DNA from: Aralia elata
Taxonomy: Eukaryota > Streptophyta > Magnoliopsida > Apiales > Araliaceae
NCBI GenBank assembly: GCA_034770075.1
Contig: JAVJAP010000202.1
Location: forward strand, 620,001-684,000
DNA: 64,000 nt
Direction of reading: 5' to 3'
How positions within the stretch are numbered: the first letter of the stretch is position 1; each line of letters begins with the position of its first letter. Positions 23,201-33,777 of this stretch are shown here, piece by piece. The translations under genes and the position numbers were made by a program. The notes beneath the pieces were generated by a model. That model was given only the letters and a program-made list of their open reading frames with translations. It was not told the DNA's origin and searched no databases.

Positions 23201-24137
23201 CCTGCATATTATTACATATGTGAGAACTACAGCCGGTATCCAATACCCAAGTAGAATTTTGACTTTCAGAAAAATTAATTTCAATCATGAACAAACCTAG
23301 ATCAGAAGTCGAAGCTTCTCCAAGCTTCTTTTGGCCCGCAAAATACTCCTTGCAGTTCCTCTTCCAATGTCCCGGCTTATTGCAATGGTAACAAATTCCT
23401 TTGCTATCTGGATCAGGTTTCTTATTATCCTTTTTCTTCGCCTTACCCTTAGCCTTCTTGTTTTTCTTCTTTTCAGAAGATACCTTGGGCCTCTTCCTTT
23501 TCTTGGAAGAATCATCCACTAGTAAGACTTGGTTCTTGTTGGATGAGAAGTGACCTTCAATAGTTTTTAGCATGTTAAGTAACTCAGGCAAGCTGACGTC
23601 TAACTTATTCATGTGAAAATTCACAACAAATTGTGAGAAGGTATCCGGGAGTGACTGCAAGATCAAATCTTGGCTTAACTCCCCATCCATCACGAACCCA
23701 AGTTGTCCAAGTTGTTCAATCAGATTGATCATCTTAAGGACATGAGTCTCAACAGCAGTGCCCTCGGTCATACGAGATCGGAAGAGCTCCTTAGATATCT
23801 GATATCTAGCAGTCCTACTTTGCTCACCATACAACTCTTTGAGGTGCAGCAATATAGTAGGAGCATCCATAGTTTCATGCTGACGCTGAAGCTCGTTACT
23901 CATGGATGCGAGCATGATGCATTGAGCCAAGATTGCATCATCTTGCCACTTTCTAAAAGTAGCAATCTCTTCCTCAGAGGCTGTTTCTGCAACACTTGTA
24001 GGGACTGGCGAATTTAGGACATAAGAAATCTTTTCAGCAGTGAGAACAATTCTCAGATTCCTTAACCAGTCCGTATAATTCGGTCCGGTCAGTTTGTTAG
24101 CATCAAGTATGCTACGCAGTGATAGTGAGTTTGACAT
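20205..24137 (-). CDS. gag-pol: Copia gag-pol polyprotein, 1310 residues, intact
   Basis: One frame encodes all proteins needed for retrotransposition. I choose the ATG at 24137 (MSNSLSLRSILDANKL), the usual copia start; an in-frame ATG 13 codons upstream also exists. Domains: gag 1-210; Lys-rich stretch 211-240; zinc knuckle C249, C252, H257, C262; protease DTG at 300-302; integrase HHCC H436, H441, C467, C470 and catalytic D497, D560, E596 (exact D-35-E spacing); RT with D898 and YVDD 983-986; RNase H with D1155, E1198 and D1234. No stop or frameshift seen. Length fits a full copia polyprotein. Confidence 0.96.
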   Translation of the reverse strand: MSNSLSLRSILDANKLTGPNYTDWLRNLRIVLTAEKISYVLNSPVPTSVAETASEEEIATFRKWQDDAILAQCIMLASMSNELQRQHETMDAPTILLHLKELYGEQSRTARYQISKELFRSRMTEGTAVETHVLKMINLIEQLGQLGFVMDGELSQDLILQSLPDTFSQFVVNFHMNKLDVSLPELLNMLKTIEGHFSSNKNQVLLVDDSSKKRKRPKVSSEKKKNKKAKGKAKKKDNKKPDPDSKGICYHCNKPGHWKRNCKEYFAGQKKLGEASTSDLGLFMIEINFSESQNSTWVLDTGCSSHICNNMQGLSRSRKLNKDEVVLRVGNGAKVAALAVGTYCLALPSGKFISLNNCYYVPTLIRNIISISVLDMDGFDIIIKNNSCSIYNKNVLYGVGNLLNGLYILDLHENILQIEQTKKRKRDDVNYTFMWHYRLGHINETRLSKLHKDGLLELSDCESYPTCESCLMGKMTKSPFSGKGERVTELLALVHIDVCGPMTTNARGGYSYFITFTDDHSRFGYVYLMKYKSESFEKFKEFKSEVEKQTGKSIKILRSDRGGEYLTNEFLNCLKENGIISQWTPPGTPQLNGVSERRNRTLLDMVRSMMSFTDLPVSFWGYALESAAYLLNKVPTKSVPKTPYEIWTGRKPSLKHVKTWGCLTYVKRFEHDKLKTRSDKCRFVGYPKESLGYYFYHPTDQKVFVAKHAAFLEKEFILEGVSGSKIYLEEVQEPQNTTDQSQVPDQVEEPTVPLLIRKSGRVPKIPERYGFIIEDDDEVRIIDDDDPLTYEEAMSSEDSEKWLGAMKSEMDSMYENQVWTLVSPPEGIKPIGCKWVFKRKTGADGKVETYKARLVAKGFKQRQGVDYDETFSPVAMLKSIRILLAIAAYYDYEIWQMDVKTAFLNGELEENVYMIQPEGFVSTVGTNQVCKLQRSIYGLKQASRRWNIRFDEIIKRFDFIKNEDEPCVYKKVSGSAISFLVLYVDDILLIGNDVPMLQSIKIWLSKHFSMKDLGEASYILGIKIYRDRSKRMLGLTQGKYIDSMLKKFSMEDSKRGLMPMSHGIHLSKKQAPKTPEERDRMSKIPYASAIGSIMYGMICTRPDVAHALSVTSRYQSNPGEEHWKAVKNILKYLRRTKDVFLVYGGYELKLEGYTDSSFQTDQDDSKSVSGYVFTLNGGAVSWKSSKQQTVADSVTEAEYIAASEAAKEAVWMKKFITELGVVPSIRGAVPLFCDNNGAVVQAKEPRSHQKSKHVLRRFHLIREIIERGDVTLEHVDSQDNIADPFTKALTQQQFDRHLEKMGIRYHGDWL

Positions 24138-25800
24138 TTTTAAATTCTGCATGTGAAATAGACAACATTTTAGCATACATTCATTTAATTAATTACCAAA
24201 ATAAATTAGGTCTTTATTTTAAATTGGTATCTCCCACTATTTTCATCAAACTATATTACCCTCATTATATAGTTCGGCAAATCTAATTAAAGATTTGCTA
24301 GTGAGATTAAGGATCCCATTTCAAATGTATATAGCCTTGTGTGTGCACAATAAACTATATATAAATAAATAGGTAGACAACTATTGCCAATTACATCATT
24401 ATGTAACTCCTTGTATTTTGCCTCTTAGATTATAATGGTCAACTGTGTGCACATCCGAACTAAAATAATCTAAGTTAAGTCCATCCTAGCACTTCCATAT
24501 ATTCGAAAGAAAAATACTGTCCTTGTGGTGACACAACAAAACAACATCGTTCAGTCTATTTATAAGCATCAAATGTGATAAAACAACATCTTAAATATTT
24601 AATACTCGCCTTGTGTGTGCACAACAAACTCATATTAAATATTTAATACTCTATTGTTTTACCATGCTAGAAGGCGACGTTCGATATTCCAAATATCTTT
24701 GAACGCTTAGGACTTAATATGATTTCTTTGAGGGGTTTGTTATTATTAGTCTCATCTTGTTTAGCGCGCATGCACATATATATATAAAATACGCGTCATA
24801 TTATTTTACATGCGAAGCATGTTTGATAATATATAATATATATATAGTAAGCATGCACATATAGAATACTATATTCTACCCGGATTGATTATGGACTTTT
24901 ATTCTAGTTTGGTTCACTAGAGCCACCAAGTGAACCAAAAGGTCAAACCTAGGGTGCAAGAATAAAATTAAATATAACTATTACATTTAAACCCGGGCTC
25001 CAATACAAACGGGTCTTCAAGCGCTCCTTGCTCCTTTGTCTCCAATTCTTCAAAAAATTAATTCTAACTAGTCCTATTACAAAAACTATTTATAATAAAT
25101 AGAAACTTTGATCAGCAGTCAAGGGGAAGTACATAGGAGGGAGATAGAATTTACATTAAGAAAAATTAGAGAAGACGAGGTACGCGGACCCCATTTATAA
25201 AAACCCATACATTCAAGCATCCACTAAAATAAATCCAATCACACATTGGTCAACAGTCCATAATCAATCCCTATTTATTATCATACATATCTCTATATGT
25301 ATCAATAAATAAAATTCATCTCATGAATAATAAATCCATTCCATATATGCATTGATATCAATTAATGGGCAAAAGTTTTGCTAATATTTAGTTTTGAAAC
25401 AAAATAAACTCTTTTATTTTAATCAAAAACCAAATCCAAATTAAACTCCTTTAATTTTAGCAATCTGAAATCCTATTCCAGATAAAATAAACTCTTTATT
25501 TTAAACTGATATCAATTAAATAAAACATTTATTTTAATTGAAGAAAAATAATATTTTTCAGATTCTGCTTACCGGCGCAGCTGCGCCCAGAATGAACTGG
25601 GCAACGGCACAGCTGCGCTGCTCCCCAGAAAAAAACCGATTCTGGGTTTCGGCGCAGCTGCGCTCCAGAATGAACTAGAGACGGCGCAGCTGCGCCGTGT
25701 CGCTGATTCAGAAAAAATTTTATTCTGCCCAAAAAATTTCGATCCAATCGCATATCAAGCATACATGGAATCATCAAAATCGATAATTAGAACAAGATTA
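24138..25800 (-). other. Copia untranslated leader
   Basis: About 1.66 kb between the gag ATG and the primer site with no convincing coding frame. AT-rich with repeated TGTGTGCACAA-like phrases (about 24330-24640). Just upstream of the ATG (minus strand) lies TTTCACATGCAG, a possible splice acceptor. The part nearest the 5' LTR holds the palindrome array at 25574-25696. Confidence 0.6.
25574..25696 (-). repeat. Palindrome array GGCGCAGCTGCGCC in the copia leader
   Basis: Four copies of a 14-bp perfect or near-perfect palindrome start near 25574, 25606, 25651 and 25683 (spacings 32, 45, 32). CCAGAATGAACT recurs after two of them. The array is ~120 bp inside the 5' LTR boundary, thus downstream of the promoter, unlike the Ty3 arrays. 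Confidence 0.85.
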
Positions 25801-25813
25801 GGCTCTGATACCA
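25801..25813 (-). promoter_or_regulatory. Copia primer binding site
   Basis: Reverse complement TGGTATCAGAGCC, one base from the 5' LTR end; complementary to initiator Met-tRNA. Confidence 0.94.
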
Positions 25814-25814
25814 C

Positions 25815-27637
25815 TGTTAGGTTTGTATATAGCGCGAACATGTAATCAAATTACATAAATAGTGCGGAAGCGCGATAAAATCAGATTTTAAAAATTTTAT
25901 ACAAACCATCACCAAGATCAATCTATGTGCTCAATTAACGATATAAACGAAAGAGAAAGAAAATAAGAATTATACCCTCGTAGAACAAAGCTTCCTCGGG
26001 TACAAGTTCAACTCCTAGTCCTTCGTGTTCTTCTCGAATGCTACGGTGTGATTCCTTCCTTTGATCAACGTTAGCCACCCAAGTGTTTGGCCTCTAGAGG
26101 TGATCCACCAAGGAAGAACAAGTATTCAAGAAGTTGGGTATTTGGCAAAACCCTAGTTTCTATCTCTATAGAAATTGTAAGTACTCTCCACAATCTAATG
26201 CAAGAGTGTGTAACCCTAATCTATGATAAGACCCCTCTTATTTATAGATATAGGAATAACCCTTCCCTAAACTATTTAGGATTAGGGTTTGTATTATAAT
26301 TAAACTCCTTTAATTAATAATGCTCCTAATCCAATTAGGAATCCATGGGAGAGTACTTCTATTAATTAATTCTCAATCCCTATTAGGAATTAAATAATAG
26401 TAAAAGTAATAATAATAATAAGACTCCTCTTATTAATTTATATTTAATATTTCCAAAATATTAAATAATAAATATTAAGCTATTTAATTTATTCTATCTC
26501 CATAGAGTAAATTAAATACGCTTAACTTATTATTATAATTATGCCATTTACTTCTTAAATAAATATTTTCCCTTTTGCGGTGTGACCCTTTAGGTTCTCC
26601 ATATTAAATCGGTTGTGAATAAATCAATTAGAACAATTCTAATCTTATTTAAATAAATAAATTAAACTATTTAATTCATTTAAATAAATAATATTTATTC
26701 TACAATAAGGGTAAGCCCCCTTAGCGATCAACGACTTTCCAGATAATATAGATTTCAACATCAATCATAAAAGAACCTTTGAGTAAATAGTTACCGTACA
26801 ATTCAATCCTTCTACCATACAATGTCCCAATTAAATATAAGACATGGATTTACTGTCAAGTCTTATTTTATTTAATTATATGTATTTCGATTCCCAAATG
26901 CACAACTCTAATTAATGCAAATTAGAAACTCCTTTCTAATTTCATTCTGTCTTGGCCAAGGACTACTGAGTTATCATTTATCGAATCACATAGGACATTC
27001 ACATCTTTTACTAGACGAGGTAGATTCTTTGTTGATCATTCACCTATCTCCATGTATAACTAATTATACCCAATCATACCCTTTGATATACCCACAAGGT
27101 CTTAAGGGACATGTCAAAGTATAACTCATCATACAAAAGATACTATGATGATCTCAAGTCCAAGGATCACTTGTACAACTATCACTATAGGAATTCCTAT
27201 TGACAGGCGAGTAAAACTCCATTAGGTATTCCTTAGCGAGCCACGTCCAGTGAACTTATTCTCCAATAAGCACCTACATACTTGCTTTAGTGTATCCACA
27301 CAAATGATTATGAGATCAATCATCCTCTTCCTAAGAGCAAGCAACGTATGTACTAATCTATCCGGATTCACTAATCCCCAATTTAGTAATCCAATGATTA
27401 GGAACAATTTTAGTTTGTGAGCTATCTAGAATTTAGATCGCATTAGCATGATCACCATCATGATTCTAAAAGTATTGCTCAAAACTATGGGTTTATCACA
27501 TTTAATATAACAGCACTATGTAGATAATATAAAATGCCTTTTAAGAAAATCAATTCCTTTATTAATAAATGAATAAGATTACAAAGTATATGCTACATCA
27601 TATCAAATATGATTGGCTTGTGTGGATACTACTTTCA
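25815..27637 (-). repeat. Copia 5' LTR
   Basis: Partner of 18368-20190; about 24 differences by eye. In element orientation it contains TATAAATAAGAG as TATA box, matching 31113-31120 in the solo LTR. Confidence 0.95.
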
Positions 27638-27642
27638 CCGCT

Positions 27643-27738
27643 GTGGCCACGGGGACGTGGGTGCAAACCCGTATGAAAAAAAAAGGAATTGATATTAGTC
27701 CGGATGCGTCCGGGAAACCCATGGTTAAAAAAAAAGAG
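27643..27738 (+). mobile_element. SINE1, right half
   Basis: Continues SINE1 (GTGGCCACGGGGACGTGG...) and ends in two A-runs before the target duplication AGAGATCTTTTCAA at 27739-27752. Confidence 0.8.
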
Positions 27739-27752
27739 AGAGATCTTTTCAA

Positions 27753-28662
27753 GGAAGGCGCGATCTTGAAGCTTATTTAAATTAGGAGATTGCAGACTTA
27801 GTGGAACGACAACATTACTTGGTATTGGAGGATATAGTTCGCATGGCTATTAAGATTGCGAAACAGCTTAAGGGGAGAGGTAGCCAACGTTCGATACCTA
27901 ATTCAGGATCTTCATGGAAGTCTAATGTTGGGAAGTGAGAAGAGAAGCCAGCCGTAAGCAAACCCAAGTTTGAGCCAAAAATGGAGACGACTAATAGAGT
28001 AGTGCAAGGTAAAACTGACCCTACTTCTTTTAGTCGTAATCGAGATATTAAATGTTTTAAATGTCAAGGTAGGGGATATATTGCAAGTCAATGTCCGAAT
28101 CAAAGGACGATGTTATTACTTGACAATGGAGAGGTGGAGACCGAAGGGGAAGATAATGATACTGATTCTATGCCACCATTAGAGGAGATAGAAGACAGGG
28201 AAGTTGCAATATTTGGGGAAGTTTTGGTGACTAGAAGAGTGCTTAGTGCACAAGTGAAGGACGAAAGCAACGAGCAGCGGGAAAATTTGTTTCACACTAG
28301 GTGCTTAGTGAATGGAAAGATTTGTTGTGTAGTGATCGATGGAGGTAGTTGCACGAATGTGGCAAGTAAGGTTATGGTGGAGAAATTAGGTCTTTCCACA
28401 ACCAATCACCCTCAACCATATCGATTGCAGTGGTTCAACGATAGTAATGAGATTAAAGTGACAAAACAGGTGTTGGTGCCATTTACTATTGGGAAGTATG
28501 TGGATGAAATTTTGTGCGACGTGGTTCCAATGCAGGCGAGTCACATATTGTTTGGTCGACCGTGGCAATTTGACAGGCGTGTGAAGCATGATGGCTTTAC
28601 AAATGAATATTCTTTTGTTCACAATAAAAGGAGGGTTACTTTATGTCCTATGTCGCCATAAC
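27753..28662 (+). pseudogene. Element C gag C-terminus and protease
   Basis: After SINE1 the frame resumes for a few codons of the D/F-type gag N-terminus and then jumps to the A/B-type segment EIADLVERQHYLVLEDIV. Roughly 400-600 bp of central gag are missing, with short AT-rich homology at the join (about 27775-27785). Stops where Trp is expected (27785 region) and at GK-EEKPAV near 27938. The zinc knuckle reads CFKCQGRGYIASQC (His to Tyr). The protease region VIDGGSCTNVAS is intact. A stop at about 28659 precedes the LINE-like insertion. Confidence 0.82.
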
Positions 28663-29052
28663 AGGTTACCCCACGTGGACTTGGTGGTTTGATGATGTTG
28701 TTGTTATGCCCACGTGGGCCGGTTATGTTTAGCTGGTGGACTCAAATAGTGGCTGGTACTGCTCTTGGTTACTGCGCTCCATTTGGGCTCTTTGGAAATT
28801 AACGGGTTCCACTTGTTTTGTGGTCCGTTGTTGCTATTTATTTCATTTTCTAAGTTAGTTAATGATTTATTTAGTTGTTGTCTTTGCCTAACCTCGGGTT
28901 GTGAGGAAATTTATAATTAGGTTAGGCAATTAGTTTCCTAATTTTTGTCTAGGTGTTTTAACCTTTTCGGGAGAAAAGGGTTATGTTATGAACTTTATTG
29001 TAATATCTTTAGTTTTTTGCAATTTATACAAACAAAATTTAGCAAAAAAAAA
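28663..29052 (+). mobile_element. LINE-like 3' tail in element C
   Basis: About 390 bp absent from A and B at this site (after CAACAGGT, before TTCATTTGCAG). It ends TTGTAATATC...ATACAAACAAAATTTAGC plus an A-run, very like the tail at 58639-59118. No protein motif. The pattern fits a 5'-truncated non-LTR retroposon. About 15 bp of host sequence seem lost and I see no clean duplication. Confidence 0.65.
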
Positions 29053-29719
29053 ATTCATCTGCAGAGAGATCATGGGAAAAGGAAAGAGAGTGAAGAAAAG
29101 AAAAATACTGAGAAGAAAAATAATGAGGAAAAAAATAATGAGGAGAAAAATAAGAGAGAAAAAGAAAGAGAGAAAAGAAAAGATGAGGAGCGAAAAACAA
29201 ATATCTATGCAAAAAAGAGCGATGTGAAGCGAGCTTTAGATGTTAAACAGCCAATGATTATACTTCGGTGTAAGGAGGCGCTTTTGAATTCTAACGCTAA
29301 CGATTCTTCTTTGCCTAGTGTTGTTTCATCTCTTTTACAGGATTATAAGGATGTGTTTCGCAAGGAGCTTCCACAAGGATTACCACCTATTCGGGGAATT
29401 GAGCATCAAATTGACTTCGTACCCAGTGCAACCATTCCAAACCGTCCAGCTTATCGGAGCAATCCCGAGGAGACGAAGGAGTTACAAAAGCAAGTTGGCG
29501 AACTTATGGAGAAGGGGTTCGTAAGAGAGAGCATGAGTCCATGTGCAGTTCCGATGATTTTAGTGCCCAAAAAGGATGGGAGATGGCACATGTGCATAGA
29601 TTGTCGAGCGGTGAACAATATTACGGTAAAATATCGACATCCCATTCCACGTTTAGATGATATGTTAGATGAATTGCATGGGTCATGTATATTTTCTAAA
29701 ATTGATTTGAAAAGTGGGT
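29053..29719 (+). pseudogene. Element C Lys/Glu linker and N-terminal RT
   Basis: Open frame through a purine-rich linker (about 29060-29215) straight into RT: KKSDVKRALDV, SSLLQDYKDVF, ILVPKKDGRWHMCIDC, FSKIDLKSG. Unlike A and B the linker stays in frame with RT. The frame is split at codon Gly-Tyr by the solo copia LTR at 29720. Confidence 0.87.
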
Positions 29720-31544
29720 TGAAAGTAGTATGCACACAAGCCAATCATATTTGATATGATGTAGCATATACTTTGTAATCTTATTCATTTATTAATAAAA
29801 GAATTGATTTTCTTAAAAGGCATTTTGCATTATCTACATAGTGTTGTTATATTAAATGTGATAAACCCATAGTTTTGAGCAATGCTTTTAGAATCATGAT
29901 GGTGATCATGCTAATGAGATCTAAATTCAAGATAGCTCACAAACTAAAATTGTTCCTAATCGTTGGATTACTAAATTGGGGATTAGTGAATCCGGATAGA
30001 TTAGTACATACGTTGCTTGCTCTTAGGAAGAGGATGATTGATCTCATAATCATTTGTGTGGAGACACTAAAGCAAGTATGTAGGTGCTTATTAGAGAATA
30101 AGTTCACTGAACGTGACTCGCTAAGGAATACCTAATGGAGTTTTACTCGCCTGTCAATAGGAATTCCTCTAGTGATAGTAGTACAAGTGATCCTTGGACT
30201 TGAGATCATCATAGTATCTTGTGTATGATGAGTTATACTTTGACATGTCCCTTAAGACCTTGTGGGTATATCAAAGGGTATGATTGGGTATAATTAGTTG
30301 TACATGGAGATAGGTGAATGATCAACAAAGAATCTACCTCGTCTAGTAAAAGATGTGAATGTCCTATGTGATTCGATAAATGATAACTCAGTAGTCCTTG
30401 GCCAAGGCAGAATGAAATTAGAAAGGAGTTTCTAATTTGCATTATTTAGAGTTATGCATTTGGGAATCGAAATACATATAATTAAATAAAATAAGACTTG
30501 ACAGTAAATCTATGTCTTATATTTAATTGGGACATTGTATGGTAGAAGGATTGAATTGTACGGTAACTATCTACTCAAAGGTTCTTTTGTGATTAATGTT
30601 GAAATCTATATTATCTGAAAAATCGTTGATCGCTAAGGGGGCTTACCCTTATTGTAGAATAAATGTTATTTATTTAAATGAATTAAATAGTTTAATTTAT
30701 TTATTTAAATAAGATTAGAATTGTTCTAATTGATTTATTCACAACCGGTTTAATATGGAGAACCTAAAGGGTCACACCGCAAAAGGAAAATATTTATTTA
30801 AGAAATAAATGACATAATGGTAATAATAAGTTAAGTGTATTTAATTTAATCTATGGAGATAGAATAAATTAAATAGCTTAATATTTATTATTTAATATTT
30901 TGGAAATATTAAATATAAATTAATAAGAGGAGTCTTATTATTATTATTATTACTTTTACTATTATTTAATTCCTAATAGGGATTGGGAATTAATTAATAG
31001 AAGTACTCTCCCATGAATTCCTAATTGGATTAGGAGCATTATTAATTAAAGGAGTTTAATTATAATACAAACCCTAATCCTAAATAGTTTAGGGAAGGGT
31101 TATTCCTACATCTATAAATAAGAGGGTTCTTATCATAGATAAGGGTTACACACTCTTGCATTAGATTGTGGAGAGTACTTACAATTTCTATAGAGATAGA
31201 AACTAGGGTTTTGCCAAATACCCAACTTCTTGAATACTTGTTCTTCCTTGGTGGATCACCTCTAGAGGCCAAACACTTGGGTGGCTAACGTTGATCAAAG
31301 GAAGGAATCACACCGTAGCATTCGAGGAGAACACGAAGGACTAGGAGTTGAACTTGTACCCGAGGAAGCTTTGTTCTACGAGGGTATAATTTCTTATTCT
31401 CTTTCTCTTTCGTTTATATCGTTAATTGAGCACATAGATTGATCTTGGTGATGGTTTGTATAAAATTTTAAAATCCGATTTTATCGCTCTTACGCACTAT
31501 TTATGTAATTTGATTGCATGTTCGCAATATATACAAACCTAACA
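29720..31544 (+). mobile_element. Solo copia LTR in the RT of element C
   Basis: 1825 bp, the same LTR family as the intact copia but opposite in orientation (TGAAAGTAGTA to CCTAACA). TATA box TATAAATA at 31113-31120. Flanks AAGTGGGT and GGTATCATC rejoin to the RT segment encoding LKSGYHQI; GGT is duplicated and two bases appear lost. It arose by LTR-LTR recombination of a full element. Confidence 0.93.
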
Positions 31545-31942
31545 GGTATCATCAAATTAGAATGCAAGAGGATGATGAATGGAAAACTGCTTTCAAAACA
31601 AAATATGGTTTATATGAGTAGTTAGTGTTACCTTTTGGTTTAACTAATGCACCTAGCACTTTCATGAGATTGATGAATCATGTTTTGCGATCATTCATTG
31701 GAAAATTTGTGGTAGTTTATTTTGATGATATTTTGATATATAGCAAAAACTTGGGAGAACATGCATTGCATTTAAAATCTGTTTTAGATGTTCTTAGAAA
31801 AGAGAAGTTGTTTGCTAACATGGAAAAGTGCACGTTTTGTACGGATAGAGTTGTGTTTCTTGGTTTTGTTGTTAGTTCATAGGGAATACAGGTTGATGAA
31901 GAGAAGATACATGCAATCCGTGAGTGGACGAGTCCGACAAAT
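31545..31942 (+). pseudogene. Element C RT, catalytic part
   Basis: Resumes at YHQIRMQEDDEWKT and keeps the YFDDILIYS active site (about 31718-31744). Stops at about 31619 (YE-LVLPF) and 31880 (SS-GIQ, a CAG to TAG change). These two stops are the only visible damage between the solo LTR and the long downstream frame. Confidence 0.87.
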
Positions 31943-33762
31943 GTGAGTCAAGTTCGTAGTTTTCATGGACTCGCGAGTTTCTACCGTCGCTTTGAGCGGA
32001 ACTTTAGCGACATCACAGCACCATTGACTGAAGTGATCAAGAAGAGTGTAGGGTTTAAGTGGGGTGATAAGCAGGAAAAGGCATTTAATTTAATTAAGGA
32101 TAAATTGACTAATGCGCCTTTGCTTGTTTTGCCTAACTTTGGTAAAACTTTTGAGATTGAGTGTGATGCTTCAGGTATAGGAATTGGAGCGGTGCTGATG
32201 CAAGAAGGAAAGCCAGTGGCATACTTCAGTGAGAAATTGAGTGGAGCATCTCTGAACTATCCAACATATGATAAGGAGTTGTATTCATTGGTTCGAGCGT
32301 TGGAGACGTGGCAACACTATCTTTGGCCAAAAGAGTTCGTGATTCACACTGATCATGAATCTTTGAAGTACTTGAAGGGACAACATAAGTTGAACAAAAG
32401 ACACGCGAGGTGGATGGAGTTCATTGAGACATTTCCGTATGTCATCCGTTACAAGCAAGGTAAGGAGAATGTTGTTGTTGATGCTCTTTCGAGAAGGTAC
32501 GTGTTATTAAATACTCTTCATACAAAATTGCTTGGTTTTGAACGAATTAAAGAGTTGTATATTAATGACCTTGATTTTTGTGAAGAGTTTAAATCTTGTG
32601 AAAAGAATGTTGTAGGTAAATACTTTAAGGTTGATGGTTTCCTATTTCGGGAAAATAAGTTATGTATACCTGCATGTTCTTTGCGAGAGTTGTTGATTAG
32701 GGAATCACATGGGGGAGGTTTAATGGCTCATTTTGGTGTTGAAAAGACTTTATCTGTTTTGAAAGAACATTTTTATTGGCCTCATATGAAACGAGATGTG
32801 GAAAGAATTTGTGATAAGTGTATCACGTGTAAACAGTCTAAGTCTCGTGTTCAACCTCATGGATTATATATACCATTGCCTATACCTAATGAACCTTGGA
32901 TTGATATATCTATGGATTTTGTGTTGGGTTTACCTAGGTCTAAGCGGGGTCATGATTCGATATTTGTGGTCGTGGATAGGTTTTCGAAAATGGCGCATTT
33001 TATTCCATGTCACAAAACTGATGACGCTTTTCATGTAGCTGATTTGTTCTTTAGAGACATTGTTAGATTGCATGGTATGCCTAGAACAATTGTTTCTGAT
33101 AGAGATACTAAGTTCTTGAGTTATTTTTGGAAGACCTTGTGGTATAAGTTAGGTACTAAATTATTATTTTCCACTACTTGTCACCCACAAAGTGATGGTC
33201 AAACAGAAGTAGTTAATAGAACTTTATCTGCATTGTTAAGGGCTATTATCAAAAAGAACATTAAAGTTTGGGAAGAGTGTTTACCACATGTTGAGTTTGC
33301 ATATAATCGATCTGTTCACTCTGCTACGCAATTTTCACCATTTGAAATTGTTTATGGTTTTAATCCTTTGACACCGTTGGATTTATTGCCATTACCTGTT
33401 TTTGAACTGACTAACATGGATGGAAAGAAAAAGGCTGAATTTGTTAAGCAGATACATGAAAAGGCAAGACTTAACATTGAGAGGAAGACGGAGCAATATG
33501 TTAAACAAGCCAACAAGGGCCGACGTCAAGTGTTCTTTGAACCGGGAGAGTGGGTTTGGCTTCATATGAGGAAGGAAAGATTTCCGGCTCAAAGACGGTC
33601 GAAATTGCTTCCGAGGGGCGATGGTCCATTCCAAGTGCTTGAACGCATCAATGACAATGCCTACAAATTGGATTTGCCTAGTGAGTATAACGTTAGTGCT
33701 ACATTTAACGTTTCTGATCTAAGTCCGTTTGATGTAGGTGATGATTTGAGGACAAATCCTTT

Positions 33763-33777
33763 TCAAGAGGAGAGGAA
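33763..33777 (+). promoter_or_regulatory. Polypurine tract of element C
   Basis: CAAGAGGAGAGGAA directly before TGATGAGGACATG; lies inside the pol frame. Confidence 0.85.

Larger units (their letters stand above)
18368..27637 (-). mobile_element. Intact Ty1/copia element inside SINE1
   Basis: 9270 bp, two LTRs of 1823 bp each, TSD CCGCT (18363-18367 and 27638-27642), primer site, polypurine tract and one unbroken gag-pol frame with all catalytic residues. The LTRs differ at about two dozen positions by eye (~1.3%), so it is young. Domain order protease-integrase-RT-RNase H defines Ty1/copia; lineage not assigned. Probably able to move on its own. Confidence 0.95.
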
